Positions 21,663-35,850 of a stretch of 64,000 nt of DNA are shown here, piece by piece (position 1 is the first letter of the stretch; the number at the start of each line of letters is the position of its first letter). The notes under the pieces are model-generated. The model did no database searches. It saw only the letters and a program-made list of their open reading frames with translations, and was not told the origin of the DNA. The translations under genes were made by a program, and so were the position numbers. The stretch is from Saccoglossus kowalevskii (lineage: Eukaryota > Hemichordata > Enteropneusta > Harrimaniidae): contig NW_003105110.1 of assembly GCF_000003605.2 (NCBI RefSeq), positions 50,583 to 114,582 of the forward strand, given 5' to 3'.

Positions 21663-22712
21663 TGTACAGCTAACCTGCATAGCTAACCAATGAGATCACT
21701 TTACACCTGCACAGCTAACCAATGAGATCACTTTACACCTGCACAGCTAACCAATGAGATCATTTTGCAGCTGTATAGCTAACCAGTTACATCTTGTATA
21801 CCTGTATAGTTAACCAATAAGATCACTGTACACCTGCATAGATAACCAATGAGATCATTGTACACCTGCATAGCTAACCAATGAGATCATTGTACCCCTG
21901 CATAGCTAACCAATGAGATCATTGTACACCTGCATAGCTAACCAATGAGATCATTGTACACCTGTATAGCTAACCAATGAGATCACTGTACACCTGCATT
22001 GATAACCAATTACATCATTGTACCCCTGCATAGCTAACCAATGAGATCATTGTACACCTGCATTGATAACCAATGAGATCATTGTACCCCTGTATAGCTA
22101 ACCAATGTGATCAGTTACACCTGCATAGCTAACCAATGAGATCATTGTACACCTGCATTGATAACCAATGAGATCATTGTACCCCTGTATAGCTAACCAA
22201 TGTGATCAGTTACACCTGCATAGTTAACCAATGAGATCATTGTACACCTGTATAGTTAACCAATGAGATCATTGTACACCTGCATTGATAACCAATGAGA
22301 TCATTGTACACCTGCATAGCTAACCAATGACATCATTGTACATCTGCATAGCTAACCAATGAGATCATTGTACACCTGCATAGCTAACCAATGACATCAT
22401 TGTACCCCTGCATAGCTAACCAATGAGATCATTGTACACCTGCATTGATAACCAATGAGATCATTGTACCCCTGTATAGCTAACCAATGAGATCATTGTA
22501 CACCTGCATTGATAACCAATGAGATCATTGTACACCTGCATAGCTAACCAATGACATCATTGTACATCTGCATAGCTAACCAATGAGATCATTGTACACC
22601 TGCATAGCTAACCAATGACATCATTGTACCCCTGCATAGCTAACCAATGAGATCATTGTACACCTGCATAGTTAACCAATAAGATCATTGTACACCTGCA
22701 TAGCTAACTAAT
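21663..22712. repeat. Minisatellite C, 32-bp unit, about 33 copies
   Basis: Units follow CCTGCATAGCTAACCAATGA then GATCATTGTACA. Period is 32 bp, with a few 31-bp variants carrying GTGATCAGTTACAC. Variant types (GCTAACC, GATAACC, GACATC, TACCCC) are arranged in blocks. A run of about five units at 22320-22480 recurs about 224 bp (7 units) later at 22545-22700, which indicates unequal exchange or replication slippage. Nearly every unit keeps ACCAAT. Confidence 0.97.
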
Positions 22713-23175
22713 TAACAAACTACTGAAATGCCAAATTAATTTTAATTAATGTTTTAACAACATTGTCATTTATAATACCATTTAATATTCACATTTAATA
22801 ATATTATAAAAAAAGAATGTGAAACTAAAACTCATGAAATGTATGTTGCTGAGTGTCGCCTAATCTGACATCAGAAGCACATCTTGTGATAGACTTGCCA
22901 CTATTTGACACATGGTAGGTTACCATAAGGAATTACCCGTAAAATATGCCAACAGTAGTAGTATTCAATACAGTGCTTTCCCTCAATAACAATGAACCAA
23001 TCAACCACTTCGTAGAAAAAACCCATTTCATTTCCTACTTCTAAAACAAGCACTGATTGGTCATTTTGCTCTGATTATGTTTACTCTCGAATATTCAAAT
23101 CATAGTTCCCAAATACATGCCTAGACAGTGTATTTTGCCAGAGTATGTATGGAGTATAGCGGAAAAAACACTCTA
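22713..23175. other. Non-coding stretch before gap
   Basis: AT-rich, nothing recognised. Confidence 0.5.
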
Positions 23176-24071
23176 NNNNNNNNNNNNNNNNNNNNNNNNN
23201 NNNNNNNNNNNNNNNNNNNNNNNNNNNNNNNNNNNNNNNNNNNNNNNNNNNNNNNNNNNNNNNNNNNNNNNNNNNNNNNNNNNNNNNNNNNNNNNNNNNN
23301 NNNNNNNNNNNNNNNNNNNNNNNNNNNNNNNNNNNNNNNNNNNNNNNNNNNNNNNNNNNNNNNNNNNNNNNNNNNNNNNNNNNNNNNNNNNNNNNNNNNN
23401 NNNNNNNNNNNNNNNNNNNNNNNNNNNNNNNNNNNNNNNNNNNNNNNNNNNNNNNNNNNNNNNNNNNNNNNNNNNNNNNNNNNNNNNNNNNNNNNNNNNN
23501 NNNNNNNNNNNNNNNNNNNNNNNNNNNNNNNNNNNNNNNNNNNNNNNNNNNNNNNNNNNNNNNNNNNNNNNNNNNNNNNNNNNNNNNNNNNNNNNNNNNN
23601 NNNNNNNNNNNNNNNNNNNNNNNNNNNNNNNNNNNNNNNNNNNNNNNNNNNNNNNNNNNNNNNNNNNNNNNNNNNNNNNNNNNNNNNNNNNNNNNNNNNN
23701 NNNNNNNNNNNNNNNNNNNNNNNNNNNNNNNNNNNNNNNNNNNNNNNNNNNNNNNNNNNNNNNNNNNNNNNNNNNNNNNNNNNNNNNNNNNNNNNNNNNN
23801 NNNNNNNNNNNNNNNNNNNNNNNNNNNNNNNNNNNNNNNNNNNNNNNNNNNNNNNNNNNNNNNNNNNNNNNNNNNNNNNNNNNNNNNNNNNNNNNNNNNN
23901 NNNNNNNNNNNNNNNNNNNNNNNNNNNNNNNNNNNNNNNNNNNNNNNNNNNNNNNNNNNNNNNNNNNNNNNNNNNNNNNNNNNNNNNNNNNNNNNNNNNN
24001 NNNNNNNNNNNNNNNNNNNNNNNNNNNNNNNNNNNNNNNNNNNNNNNNNNNNNNNNNNNNNNNNNNNNNNN
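23176..24071. other. Assembly gap (N)
   Basis: 896 undetermined bases. Any reading frame running through it is meaningless. A collapsed repeat or missed exon may be hidden here. Confidence 1.
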
Positions 24072-27000
24072 TCAAAAAAAGCCTGCTTCGTAGAGACACT
24101 TGAATAAATAAAAGCCATCTTATAGTACATGTAAAGTGTAACTATACTTAAAAGTCCTTGTACCCATTATACTGAAACTAGTAAACTTGTAAATATTAGC
24201 ATTCCAATATCTCTCAGCTGTTTTCAGAGTTACCATAATGGGTCAACAATTTGACTAAGAGTGTCCTTGAAATTGATTCCTCTAAAAACTAGTAAGGTTG
24301 GAGAGAGAGAGGGGGGGTGGTGTGATGATTGGTTTAGTGTGATTTATGGCATTCCAGTGCCCTTGCATGGAGATGAACTAGAGAGGATTGTTATTGAAGA
24401 GAGTGCCAGTGTTGTGTGAATGAGTGAAGGCATCTGCATGTGTGGGTTTGTGAGGTCAGAATTGGAATTGATACACTTTAAGATGTCTTGGTGAGTTGCG
24501 AGGATCAGTCACTGCAGGGTGGAGAATGGATTTGTCATGTCATTAACGCTTATTGCATCCCGAATATGTGAAAAAGGAGAAAATATGTGAAAAAGGGGGG
24601 AACGTTTAGTCTCTCTCCATACAAAAGGCAGTTTATATATTTGATTGTGACCCCACCCCCTCCATTCCCATTCCCACCAACTCTAATGAAAGTCTATGAT
24701 ATGTCCTTATAATTAGAAAACAATATCATTTAATTTAGATAATTTGTTAATCAGGATATTGGGATGCTGTGGTTTCAGACAATTGTCTTTAATTTATGAA
24801 TGAAAAGTCATAGCAATTAATTATTTGGCAACGTACAGTCCTTGGACTTGTAATAATCTCCCTCTCTGTATCACTTTCTCACTTAAAGATTCAGTCGTTC
24901 ATTTATAATAAATCCTATTTGTCCCTTTCCTTTCGCATGGTTCAATTTAATCAATATTTATTGTTCGTTGCTGCGGGTAAAATATTCTATAATCAATCAA
25001 TTATTATTCCGTGCCATGTGGTTTGGTGGTTATATTGAGAATTAACAAACTTTTCGTTTAACACAGTGTTGCAAAGTTAGTGGGTAAAGAAAATCAGTCG
25101 CAGGTCAAACACCACGCAATAAAAATTTGTCTCGTCAGATGAATAATTTGCAAGTCAACACAATTTATAGTAGTAAGACTTGAGGTCTTGTGAGGAATGA
25201 TACTGCCTTGGTTTGCCCTCTCCCTGTTTTTTTTCTTTCGGGTTAACAAATTGGAAATTTACGAGCCATACTGTTTAGTGATAAATTTTTACAACACAGT
25301 GAAATTGTGGAGCAACGTGGTTGTATATCCATCCACTAAATCATTGGTTTTTCGGGTTGTTTGGGCCTCGGCTTGGCATTGACCTGCCCCCGTCACAGCC
25401 AGCGACCAGTGTATATAGCATCCAATTAAAATACAGGGCAATTAGAGGACAGTGTGTACCACAAGATACGAATTGCTACTACCACTTGAAAGCTCAGTAA
25501 TTGGGAGACACAGAGTCTTCCAGGCTTGAACAGATAATGATGCTGTCTTGAAAAATTTAATGTTTTTTTTTTTTTTTGGAAGCAATTCCAATGGACAGAT
25601 TGACTGATCAGGGACATACTGATGCATATCTGCTTCAAGTTGACGGCAAACTTAGCTGACTGGTCATGCAGAATAAGCTTTATATTGTATATCAGTGATG
25701 TGATACTGAATTCCTATCTTTGGATAGATTGATTTTACGACATGTGCTGAATTTAGTGATCTCAAGCATTCAGGGGAAAGTTGACAATACTGCACTTTAT
25801 ATGGTAATTTGAAAATAATCATCAATTTTTTTCCAACATTTTAAATCTTAAAAACATTTTTAAAAATTGCATAAAACTTATGAATTATATAATTTTGGTT
25901 ATTTATTATATTATTTATTTTTTTGTTTACATGCTAATCAGAATGTTTAGCTAATATTGTCTTTTTTTCATGTTTAGAATTGATGCCCGGAAGTCATTGT
26001 AACATCCAATTGTATAAAAGCGGTTAAATTGGTTTGATCATATATATTCTTGTCCCCCGAGAGCACACCTGGAAATTTTTAATTTGATTCCATGAAAGGC
26101 AGTTTATATAAACTGTCTGATTTGAAAGTGATCCGACAATTTCTAGCATCTAGCGGCTTTTCTTTAAAACTTCAAATGTCTAAAGCTTCAGCATGACTAG
26201 TTTATCATGAAATGTTAGTTCTGTACTTCTTTCCTCCAGTACCAAATTTGTTGTATCACAAGCTCCAATATACAAATTATTTACATTTGTTGAAACTTTT
26301 TGAATCCCAAATGCAAATTTACTACCTTTTATAAAATTAAAAAAATTGATAGTATTTTTCAAAATGTTGTACCAAAATTTGTTTGGAAAATAATATACTG
26401 GTAGTGCTCAAATTATGTCATTACTTATATATTAGTGTAAACCTTTTTCTAACAATACAACTTCGACAGAAATTTAGGGGTTTTATATCTAAACTTATGT
26501 ATATTGAAAATTATTTTTTGGTGAAATTATAGCAGTTCTTATTACATTATTAGATGTATGTAGCAAAGTCTTGACTATAATCAGGAATAAGTATGTACAT
26601 TTATGTTTGGGGAAGGCTGGCTGTAAGGTTGGGTATGTGAATAATCTATAGGCAATTACGGTATAGGTGGGCCATTCAGACAGCATTTGTATGTGAAATT
26701 CTGCCCTCAATTCCAATTTAATTAAAATGATCCTCATCTAACAGTCTAGCCCACCATGGAGTCTAACTTGATAGGGCTTGTATAAAAAAAATGCTGCGTC
26801 ACATTTGTGGAGATGTCTGAGTCTCAGAAAGAATTTAGAAATGTTGAGCAGTGTAGTCTGCTAGTAGTTGCTGACATATGGTTGCTATCATACTAAAAAT
26901 AACAGTACAAGTGCTAGAGCATTTGAAGATAATCAGCTCAGTGAAAACTAGGCCTGTGGGCATGGTCTCTTGTTGCACTTGGCAGCCATGTCCTCCAGTG

Positions 27001-28886
27001 CAATGGACGCTTTGTTTCCCAGTAATTAGACTTATTAGGAGTTAAAACCAAACCAGCAGACAGCTTGTATCGATCAATCGTATTTTCCCAACTGCGGTGG
27101 CATTACTTTGGTGTCGTGAACGACTGTCTGTCTGCGAGGGGAAAAGTCAGCGTTAACAATATCGGCTTTACTGGGATCATGCTGTCTTCAAACTTTTTGA
27201 ATGGTTGTTGCATATCTCAATACTTAACAGTGATAAAGTATTAGCTATCAGGTTACTATGCTCAGTTGCCCTTGTTCTTTGTCCTTTGATTTCCTGATTG
27301 GCTAAAATTACGTAATTAACAGTTAAAAGCTGTAAGGTTGCCACTCTGGTTTTTCTTTCTAACAAAGTATGGCTATTAATTTTTGCTTAATTTTTCTGTG
27401 TTATAATAAGTTGAAAAAAAAAAGGGATCGTATATTGTCATATTTTTTGAATAAATGTAATTATGAGGTAAAATGATCTGTGTGGTGTCAATCAAATAAA
27501 TGTATACAACAATTGGACCATGGATAGTAATTTATTTAAAAAAATATATGAAAATATGCCAAAAAACACAGCGCACAAGATAAATCTAAAAAAATGAAAT
27601 AAAAACATGCTGTTCACTGAGCATATGACCTAATAGTGTGATATTGAAACTTTTGTTGAAGAAATACCAGTACTGTATTTCCTCTATTAGTAGCACATAC
27701 ACTTATTAAAATGATCTGTTAAAAAAGCTACCTCATTTTCTCTATTAATTATTAAAGTACTTTGAAAAGAAATGAATATAAACCAAAAATTGTCTACATT
27801 TTATACTGAATCATTAAAATATTACTTCTTTTAATCATAGTTACTTATCTGTAAATTATATCAATTATGGAGCAATTACTAAAAAGGTTTACCTAAAAAT
27901 TTAATTCATGTGGAGCGTTTCCAACATGGTAATGGTAAATTATGATTGTTATCATAAATTGGGAAATTTTGCATAAAATTAAAAAAACGTACCACATATT
28001 TTGGCGGGAAAAATATTTGTCTATGTATGTTCTTGTATGAAGTGTCAATGTAAAAGGCACATTAATTGTAAAGAATGGCACACTGTTAGCTAGGATATAC
28101 TGTTATACTTAACTAGAGAGTTGAATTGTGGTTATCAACATAATCGTGGCTCCCTAGTGATGGTGGTTACAGTTTTAAGTTGCTATGGGCATTGCATGTC
28201 ATCATATGTCATATGCTACTTGTGTGTCCTTTTTTCGTCTAACCCTGGTGCATCTTTAAAATTAAATTAACTATGCATACCTGTAGAGGGCGGTACAACC
28301 GGTGGTGTGTTGTATCCCAATGCATAGTGATGATGTATCATGTAAGGAGATTACACGTTTTTATCCTGAAAAACACGTTTATTATAAAATCACTTGTGAT
28401 ACCAACTGAAAGAGGTAGAATTTGAAAATACTTCAGGAGAGACAAATTATCACTATTGTTTTTAGTAAAGGGAAACCAATAAAATGGCAATGAAAATTAA
28501 TTTGAGATCTTATCGTGATGAGCTGACTTTCACAAAATTTTGTCCTCAAATTATCATAATTATCGAAAATAAAAAGATTTACAATGTAGCATTACACATT
28601 TGATGTCCGTGCTGGTACTTTACCTGAAATTGTTTACTCTTTGTTATCATGAAGATATGTCGCGACTACAGAATCTCATGTTAACAAGTTTGCTGATTCT
28701 GTGTAGGCACGATTAGGCTGTGTATTGAAGGACAGAAGAACTGTAGGAATTCAGCACAGACAATTGGCCATTGTTATATTGTCATGATACTGTGAAACAC
28801 GTTGAAATAGTCGCTTGGAATTTGGCGAATTTGTGTCACTGCATGAACAGAGTCTTAATTTAGCTGAAGTGCCAACAATTTCATTA
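24072..28886. other. Presumed intron or intergenic, no recognisable gene
   Basis: AT-rich sequence with simple tracts (GAGAGAGAGAGGGGGGG near 24302, poly-T at 25562-25578). A partial MITE family 4 end lies at 27671-27710. No open frame has domain-like content or splice support. Confidence 0.45.
27671..27710. mobile_element. MITE family 4, partial end
   Basis: TACTGTATTTCCTCTATTAG followed by TAGCACATACACTTA matches the right end of the element at 36099-36254, read on the other strand. Only one end is recognisable. Confidence 0.4.
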
Positions 28887-29098
28887 TACTGTAGAATACT
28901 TTATTTTCGCTTGGAATTTATTTTCGCTATTTTCGCTGAAGGGATGATTCAGTGAAAATTAAATCCAGCGAATATACTTTTTTTCCTATATTTCGCATTA
29001 AACTCGTCAAAAATCAGTGAAAATAAATTCCATACAAAACGCCCAAAAAGCCTTTTCAGCGAAAATTAATTCCAGCGAAAATAAAGGATTCCACAGTA
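28887..29098. mobile_element. MITE family 1, copy 2
   Basis: TA-flanked, about 212 bp. It starts TACTGTAGAATACTTTATTT and ends in the inverted equivalent (GGATTCCACAGTA). The interior contains TTTTCGCTGAAGGGATGATTC, as in copy 3, and GCGAAAATTAATTCCAGCG, as in copy 1. It is better conserved than copy 1 and has no coding capacity. Confidence 0.85.
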
Positions 29099-30319
29099 AG
29101 GGTATATGTTTTTTAAATTAGCTACATCTTGGAATAGCAAAATTACAGATTAGCTAAATTGGCTAAAATTAACATGCTAGCTAAAAGACATCTAGAAAAT
29201 AAATATGTTTGATTGATAGAGTACAATAATTATAAGTATATTTTAAGAGGAAACAAATTTGTGTATTTAATTTTCTCTTTGTTCTCCCACTTTAAAAATC
29301 CATTGTTGTTAAATAATTGTTTAGTTTCCACTTTTGTTGGATTGATTCTATATAAGATGAGCCCAGTCTATTTTGGTGATTTTTTTTTTTCTTGATGTGA
29401 AATATTGTTGAACATGAACAGAAATCGCTGTTATAAAAATAATAGAACAACGCTTTCATTGAATTATTCATGTTATGCCTAAATTTTTAATATTTATTGC
29501 TGCATTTTTAATAAATGAATATCTAATTTTAGTATTTGAGTCGCTTTGATCTTGTGGCGAGATGGTGGAGGTGCATTATATGAAAAAAAATCTAAATTCT
29601 TTCAATTTGAGTATAATTGATATATATCTGATGTGAAGTTACCACTTAAGTCAACTTTTGTTACTTTTTTGCAAAATACTTAAATTTTCCTATATTTAAA
29701 ACAAAATTTTGATCCAGATTTGTGGCCACTGGAGAATTATGCGCATTTGGTTCAAAATTACAAAGAAATTGCAGGAAACTGATTATGAATTTTTAAAATG
29801 TTGCCAGGAAATAGGATGACGATCAGATTTTAATTTCATAAGAGATATTTTCATGAATCAAGAAAAATTTCAAAACATTGTAGCATTATTCATTTCACTG
29901 GGGTCTTTGAGACCAGTAGCAATGTTTGTAAAGCAACAAATTGAGTACATTGTTACAGCGAAAATTTTGGGGGGATAAACCAGTTTGAAAATCTGTTTAT
30001 TGTACTTCAGATGTTTTATTTGGTTTCTCACGGAAAAACAACATAATAATTGCAGTATGGCAAGGTCTGCACTAGGAGACACTCTTTGTATGTAAAAAGT
30101 ACTGCAACATGACGACAAATACCATTTGGTTATGTATACATCTTTCTTTGTCATTTGAAAACTGAACATATAAGTGTGTTATTGTCTGGGAAGGACCCTA
30201 GAGACAGCCTGTATGCTATTGGCCTTTCAGGGTTTGCGTGAATAGAACATATGCTTTGTTCACAAACTTTACATGTTACAGTTACTGATGTTTTTTTCTT
30301 CTTCAATATTTATGTCTGA
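29099..30319. other. Non-coding stretch
   Basis: AT-rich, no exon or repeat recognised. A 99-codon - strand frame at 29870-30169 has no splice context or recognisable content. Confidence 0.45.
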
Positions 30320-31140
30320 ACTGAACACTGTAAGCAAGAAACCTGGGTAACCTGAAAGTTGAGAAAATAGTAATTTGTTAGAGGTGAACCCTGTGAAACC
30401 TGAAATTTAACCTGCCCATACTGAACCCTATGTAAACCACAAACCTATTTATACTGAATCCTATGTACTAGAAACCTGTCTAAACTGAGCCCTGTAAACC
30501 ACAAACCTGTTTATACTGAACCCTGTCAACCACAAACCTGTCTAAACTGAACACCATGAACCACAAACCTGTTTATACTGAACACCGTGAACTACAAACC
30601 TGTTTATACTGAACCCTGTAAACAAGAAACCTGTTCTACTGAACACTGTAAACCACAAACCTGTTTATACTGCACCCTGACAACCACAAACCTGTTTATA
30701 CTGAACACCGTGAACCACAAAGCTGTTTATACTGAACCCTGTAAACGAGAAACCTGTTTCTACTGAACACTGTAAACCACAAACCTGTTTATACTGAACA
30801 CTGTGAACCACAAACCTGTTTATACTGAACACCGTGAACCACAAACCTGTTTATACTGAACACTGTAAACCACAAACCTGTCTAAACTGAACCTTGTGAA
30901 CCAGTAACTTGTCCAAAATGAACCCTGTGTAAATCTAAAACCTGTCTATACCGATCCTGTGCAACTGAAACCTGTTTAAACTGAAGCCAGTGTAAACATA
31001 AATGCTGAACCCTGTGAAACTTGATACATTTTACATTGAACCCTATGAGCTGGGAACTTGTCTTCTGACTGAAACCTGTGTAAAGAAAACCTTCAAAAAC
31101 CAGGGTTACCAGGGTAACCAGAATCCGGTTGTAAACCTGT
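30320..31140. repeat. Minisatellite D, about 31-bp unit
   Basis: The core at 30410-30930 repeats CTGAACACYGTGAACCAC then AAACCTGTTTATA with a period near 31 bp. Diverged units extend on both sides (30320-30410 and 30930-31140). Units contain AACCACA and TGTTTATA or GTAAAC. About 17 good copies. Confidence 0.93.
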
Positions 31141-34100
31141 CTAAAATGAACTCTTGTGTTTGGATAGGATAGGTCACTAAAATGACAAATCTAAAATATT
31201 TAAGTTGATGTAGTAATTTGATCAAAAAATTGATACATGTGATATTTATTAAATATCATATAATCTGATGAAAAGATGTAGCAAATCAAATTTTCTATTT
31301 TCCATATTATTCAAATATTTGCAGATTAATTTCTTTTCTAGCAAAATTTAATGTCATGTAATGTTACACTGATATTACTACAGGAATTAGTTATGTCATT
31401 GATTAGAATACCTCCATTAGAATATGATATAATGCGGCATTTCAGAAGTTGTCTGAGATCCGTCTGTCCATTAACAATATGGTCTTGATCGCCTTAAGAT
31501 GTTTTTCATCAACCCAAAAATAAAATTGTGCAGTGAGAAAAAGTATGATTACCGTACAACATGTTTCCCATTTTATTTTCAAGTACCTGAGTATGTATCA
31601 AATTAAAACTGAAAACCACTAGATCATGGTACATTGTACATGTACGATGAGTCATTCAGCTTCGTAATAGTCGTGAGTCAGACCCCACTCTCGAGAGGCG
31701 GTGGATTGTTATATTTTGGTAAAGATAACAAATAATTTTGAAAAATGTCATTAAACTTTAGGGATTTTCATCAAATCGATCTCCACGGTGATCGGATTCA
31801 GACAAAGCTTCTGTTCATACATACCGTGTTATTTTCTTTTTTTTGTATTTTCATCTACAACATTCATTTCATTTCATTTCAATCTATCTGAAATGGTGTA
31901 TCAAATGCCTTGAAGCATGATATTAATTGTTCTAATCATTCATTGAAAAAAAATCGTTACAATTCTTCAATGTTCACCCAAATGTTTTTGTTTTTAGCAC
32001 TGATGCAGGTAATCAACATGTTATGTCTGTTGAAATAACCGAACTGTTAAATTTGTTGAAAATGGCTTCAAATCGGCTACTTCAAGGCTGAGGACACTGT
32101 CTGCATTTTTGTTTGACTTCAAGCATCTTGTATGCATTTCTCATTAAAGTAGAGCGTGGCTCAGTTTGGGCAAACATCTGCGTTATCAGACTCTGACGAT
32201 CAGAATGCGGTGGCTGTCCCCAGGAAGTCAACTCTCAAGAGGCAAAAAGAGCAAAGAGATGCAAGAAGCCATGAAATTTGAAATACCTCAGTGACTCGCG
32301 ATGTGACTTGTGGAAAAAGTCAGTTTGACAAATTTAGTCTAAAAACACCAAACCGTAGAGATTCTGTTGACTGCTACAAGAGAAACACAAATTGCACGAA
32401 TTAGTAGAGGTACCAAAGTTTGAAGTGTTCAAAAAAGGAGTGACAGTTACTTTCCTGAAATTGACTTTACCTGACTTTTCGTTTGTAAATTATAAAATCT
32501 GAATATTTCTGTTGGAGAGAATTGACAATTATACCAGTACGAGCTACGAGCTGTTGACACTACTGCTGTTTCAGAGAAATGTGGAAGAGAGAAGGTGCAC
32601 TGGTTCTACACTGCGTTACCCCAATCTCTAACCAACCCAATTGCAGTTGGAATATTTGTACTAAATTTTTTTCCTGTTACTACTTGATTGCATCAAAGTA
32701 TTAAAATACTCCTGTGTAAGAATAAAACATCATTAATTGTATGAGGGATCATTGGTTCATTTTCTATTGTGATCCACAAGGTCGTCGTCATGGAAGACAC
32801 GCTGAGCGATCCTGTTTCCTCAGTATCAGTATGTACAATCACTATAGTAATTATAATCACCGTCAATTTCATTTCATTGGTCGGAAAATCTAACTAGGAA
32901 GGTAATGGAAATAATTCCAGTAATCTGAAGAAATTCCCATCCCATAATATGTAAATTTAACCATGTTCATTTCTTCCTGAAAACTGAAAGTGATTTGATA
33001 TATATTGCTATTTGATTTGCGTATTGTAAGTCAAAATCATCCTACTGTTTGTTAGTGTATGAGAGTGTGTTAGAGAACTCTTTTTATTTTTCTTCCTTGC
33101 ATTACTCATCAGGTTTCTTTCATCTTTGTTGTCATGGTAACTAATTCTTCCTCATTTGTGTTCCAGCGCTAGCTATATCTGTAGTCAAGTTGGACTTTAA
33201 TCTAAAGTAAAAATGTATTTTTTTACCTAGTTAGTCTACGAAACAAATTAACTCAATTGCGCTTTCTTTGCCTGATTTGTTCTTGTTTAATATACTAAAG
33301 TAATGAACGGTGTTACAGTGTTTAGTATATCAGTGTGAAAAGGGATAAATTTCCAGAATTAATCAGGTTATGACCTTCTAAGCTAGATCTAGTGCCAGAA
33401 AGATTCTTTCTCTCACAATAGTGACATCCTTTTCTTTCAAGAGTTTATCGGATATGGCAGAACAAGCCCATTGGTTGACGGCCATTTTGAAAGTGAAGTT
33501 TGCTTGAATCCTGGATCTGTAAATCCTAAATTTCTCAAAGATGACAAGGCTGATTTTATTCAAACTTAGGACAGATTTTTATTATCCCTTGTTTCGCGAA
33601 CCCGCCAAATGAACAGGAGCCGAAAATGAAATGAAAATTTTTATCTTCATTTTTTTTACCACCCGCCGCATAACAAATCACAGTTGCATTTTCGTTGGAG
33701 TATCATGATCAAAGTACCAAAGTCTCGCGCAGATGAGAAACAAGGCTATACCTGGAATAAAATTTTATTTCATTTCTTCTCTCCGATCAATGTTCTCACT
33801 TACAATTCTTTGAGAATCACACAAATCTAATGGAAAAAAAAAAGAATTAATTTTTTTTTTTTTTCGCCCTCCTCAAAAAAATTGCCTTATAAAAACTCGA
33901 GAATAAAAAAAGTCTGGCCTTATCTGTTGACATTACAAGTTTACATGTGTACATTATTTTTGTTTTCATGATCTAATCCAACATGGCCGATTGGTGGCCA
34001 TTTCTTTTTTCTATTCCATTATGTCAACTACATTTAAGCTTTTTATGAATGAACACTTGAACAGAAGGCTATTTTACATGTAGTAAGAATGAGTCCTGTA

Positions 34101-34819
34101 TCCTAATTTAAACGTTGAAAATGGGGATTTCTAGATAGTTGTCACCAACATTCTACATACAGATTTAGACAAAATCATAACTTTGTGTACATATGTAAAT
34201 ATTTCACTCAAGTCTTTAAAACAGAGAGTCACAGTGAATTCACAGCAATTTCGTCTTCGTGAATATCTTAAAAATTGTTATGAAATGTGACAAAAAATTA
34301 TTACTATTATTAGATTGTCATGTGTTGAAAAAAATGTTGGTGAAAACAACTAAAATTTAAAAAGGAATTCTAAGAGACACCTGCATTTACATGATTCATA
34401 TGAAATACCCGTAACTGACTGGACGGACAGCAGTAAATTTCTTATAGTGACTCACATGACCATGTTTAGGAAACATTTATCAAGAAAATTACAAAATCTA
34501 TCATTTTTTGCAATTCTAAAAATAGAACAAGTTGATTTGTCTAGAGATTTCTTGATTGGCTACGTGATTAGTCTATTCATCTTGGCTTTCGTACTGAGTT
34601 GTTTTCTCGCATACTTTATTGTGCCTTCTTCATGCATGTCACATCACGTATATCTGTATATTTTAACCATTCTGAACTAAGAGACTAAAGTTGGCGCCAA
34701 TGTTATGAATAATGATTTTAATGCATGTTAATGATAAAACTATTACGCATATCACAGTTGATTTGCAAAAATTGCAATGATAACATTTCTGTTGAAATAG
34801 TATACACAAACTTGTCTTA
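31141..34819. other. Presumed intron, no firm exon
   Basis: Mostly AT-rich. 32153-32281 contains a short frame with exon-like composition but poor splice context (see findings). An RFX-like site lies at 33128-33141. Poly-A/T runs occur at 33832-33864. Confidence 0.4.
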
Positions 34820-34821
34820 TA

Positions 34822-35850
34822 GATCTTGAGATATTTAGTTATAAACCATCGTGTTTAGATATTTAGTTATAGACCATCATGTTCAGATAATTGGTTATAG
34901 ACCATCGTGTTCAGATAATTGGTTATAGACCATTGTGTTCAGATAATTGGTTATAGACCATCATGTTCAGATAATTGGTTATAGACCATCATGTTCAGAT
35001 AATTGGTTATAGACCATCGTATTCAGATAATTGGTTATAGACCATCATGTTCAGATAATCTGTTATAGACCATCATGTTCAGATAATTGGTTATAGACCA
35101 TCGTGTTCAGATAATTGGTTATAGACCATTGTGTTCAGATAATTGGTTATAGACCATCGTGTTCAGATAATTGGTTATAGACCATCGTGTTCAGATAATT
35201 GGTTATAGACCATTGTGTTCAGATAATTGGTTACAGACCATCGTGTTCAGATAATTGGTTATAGACCATCATGTTCAGATAATTGGTTATAGACCACCAT
35301 GTTCAGATAATTGGTTATAGACCATCATGTTCAGATAATTGGTTATAGACCATCGTGTTCAGACAATTGGTTATAGACCATTGTGTTCAGATAATTGGTT
35401 ATAGACCATCGTGTTCAGATAATTGGTTATAGACCGTGTTCAGATAATTGATTATAGACCATCGTGTTCAGATAATTGGTTATAGACCATCGTGTTCAGA
35501 TAATTGGTTATAGACCATAATGTTCAGATAATTGGTTATAGACCGTCATGTTCAGATAATTGGTTATAGACCATCATGTTCAGATAATCGGTTATAGACC
35601 ATTGTGTTCAGATAATTGGTTATAGACCATCGTGTTCAGATAATTGGTTATAGACCATCGTGTTCAGATAATTGGTTATAGACCATCGTGTTCAGATAAT
35701 TGGTTATAGACCATCGTGATCAGATAATTGGTTATAGACCATCATGTTCAGATAATTGGTTATAGACCATCGTGTTCAGATAATTGGTTATAGACCATCG
35801 TGTTCAGATAATTTCTTATAGACCATCGTGTTCAGATAATTAGTTATAGT
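34822..35850. repeat. Minisatellite E, 28-bp unit, about 36 copies
   Basis: Very uniform units of the form AGATAATTGGTTATAGACC plus ATCGTGTTC. Variation is mostly at three positions (ATCG/ATTG/ATCA). The left edge has TATTTAGTTATA variants and one unit near 35425 is shortened. Each unit carries ATTGGTTAT (CCAAT on the other strand). The high uniformity suggests recent expansion. Confidence 0.97.

Noticed and set aside
23081-24130. Long open frames across the N gap (also 53171-53905)
   Set aside because: They consist almost wholly of undetermined bases and are artefacts of the gap.
31993-32005. Possible 11-bp microexon between TTTTTGTTTTTAG and GTAATC
   Set aside because: No reading-frame or conservation support; too short to judge.
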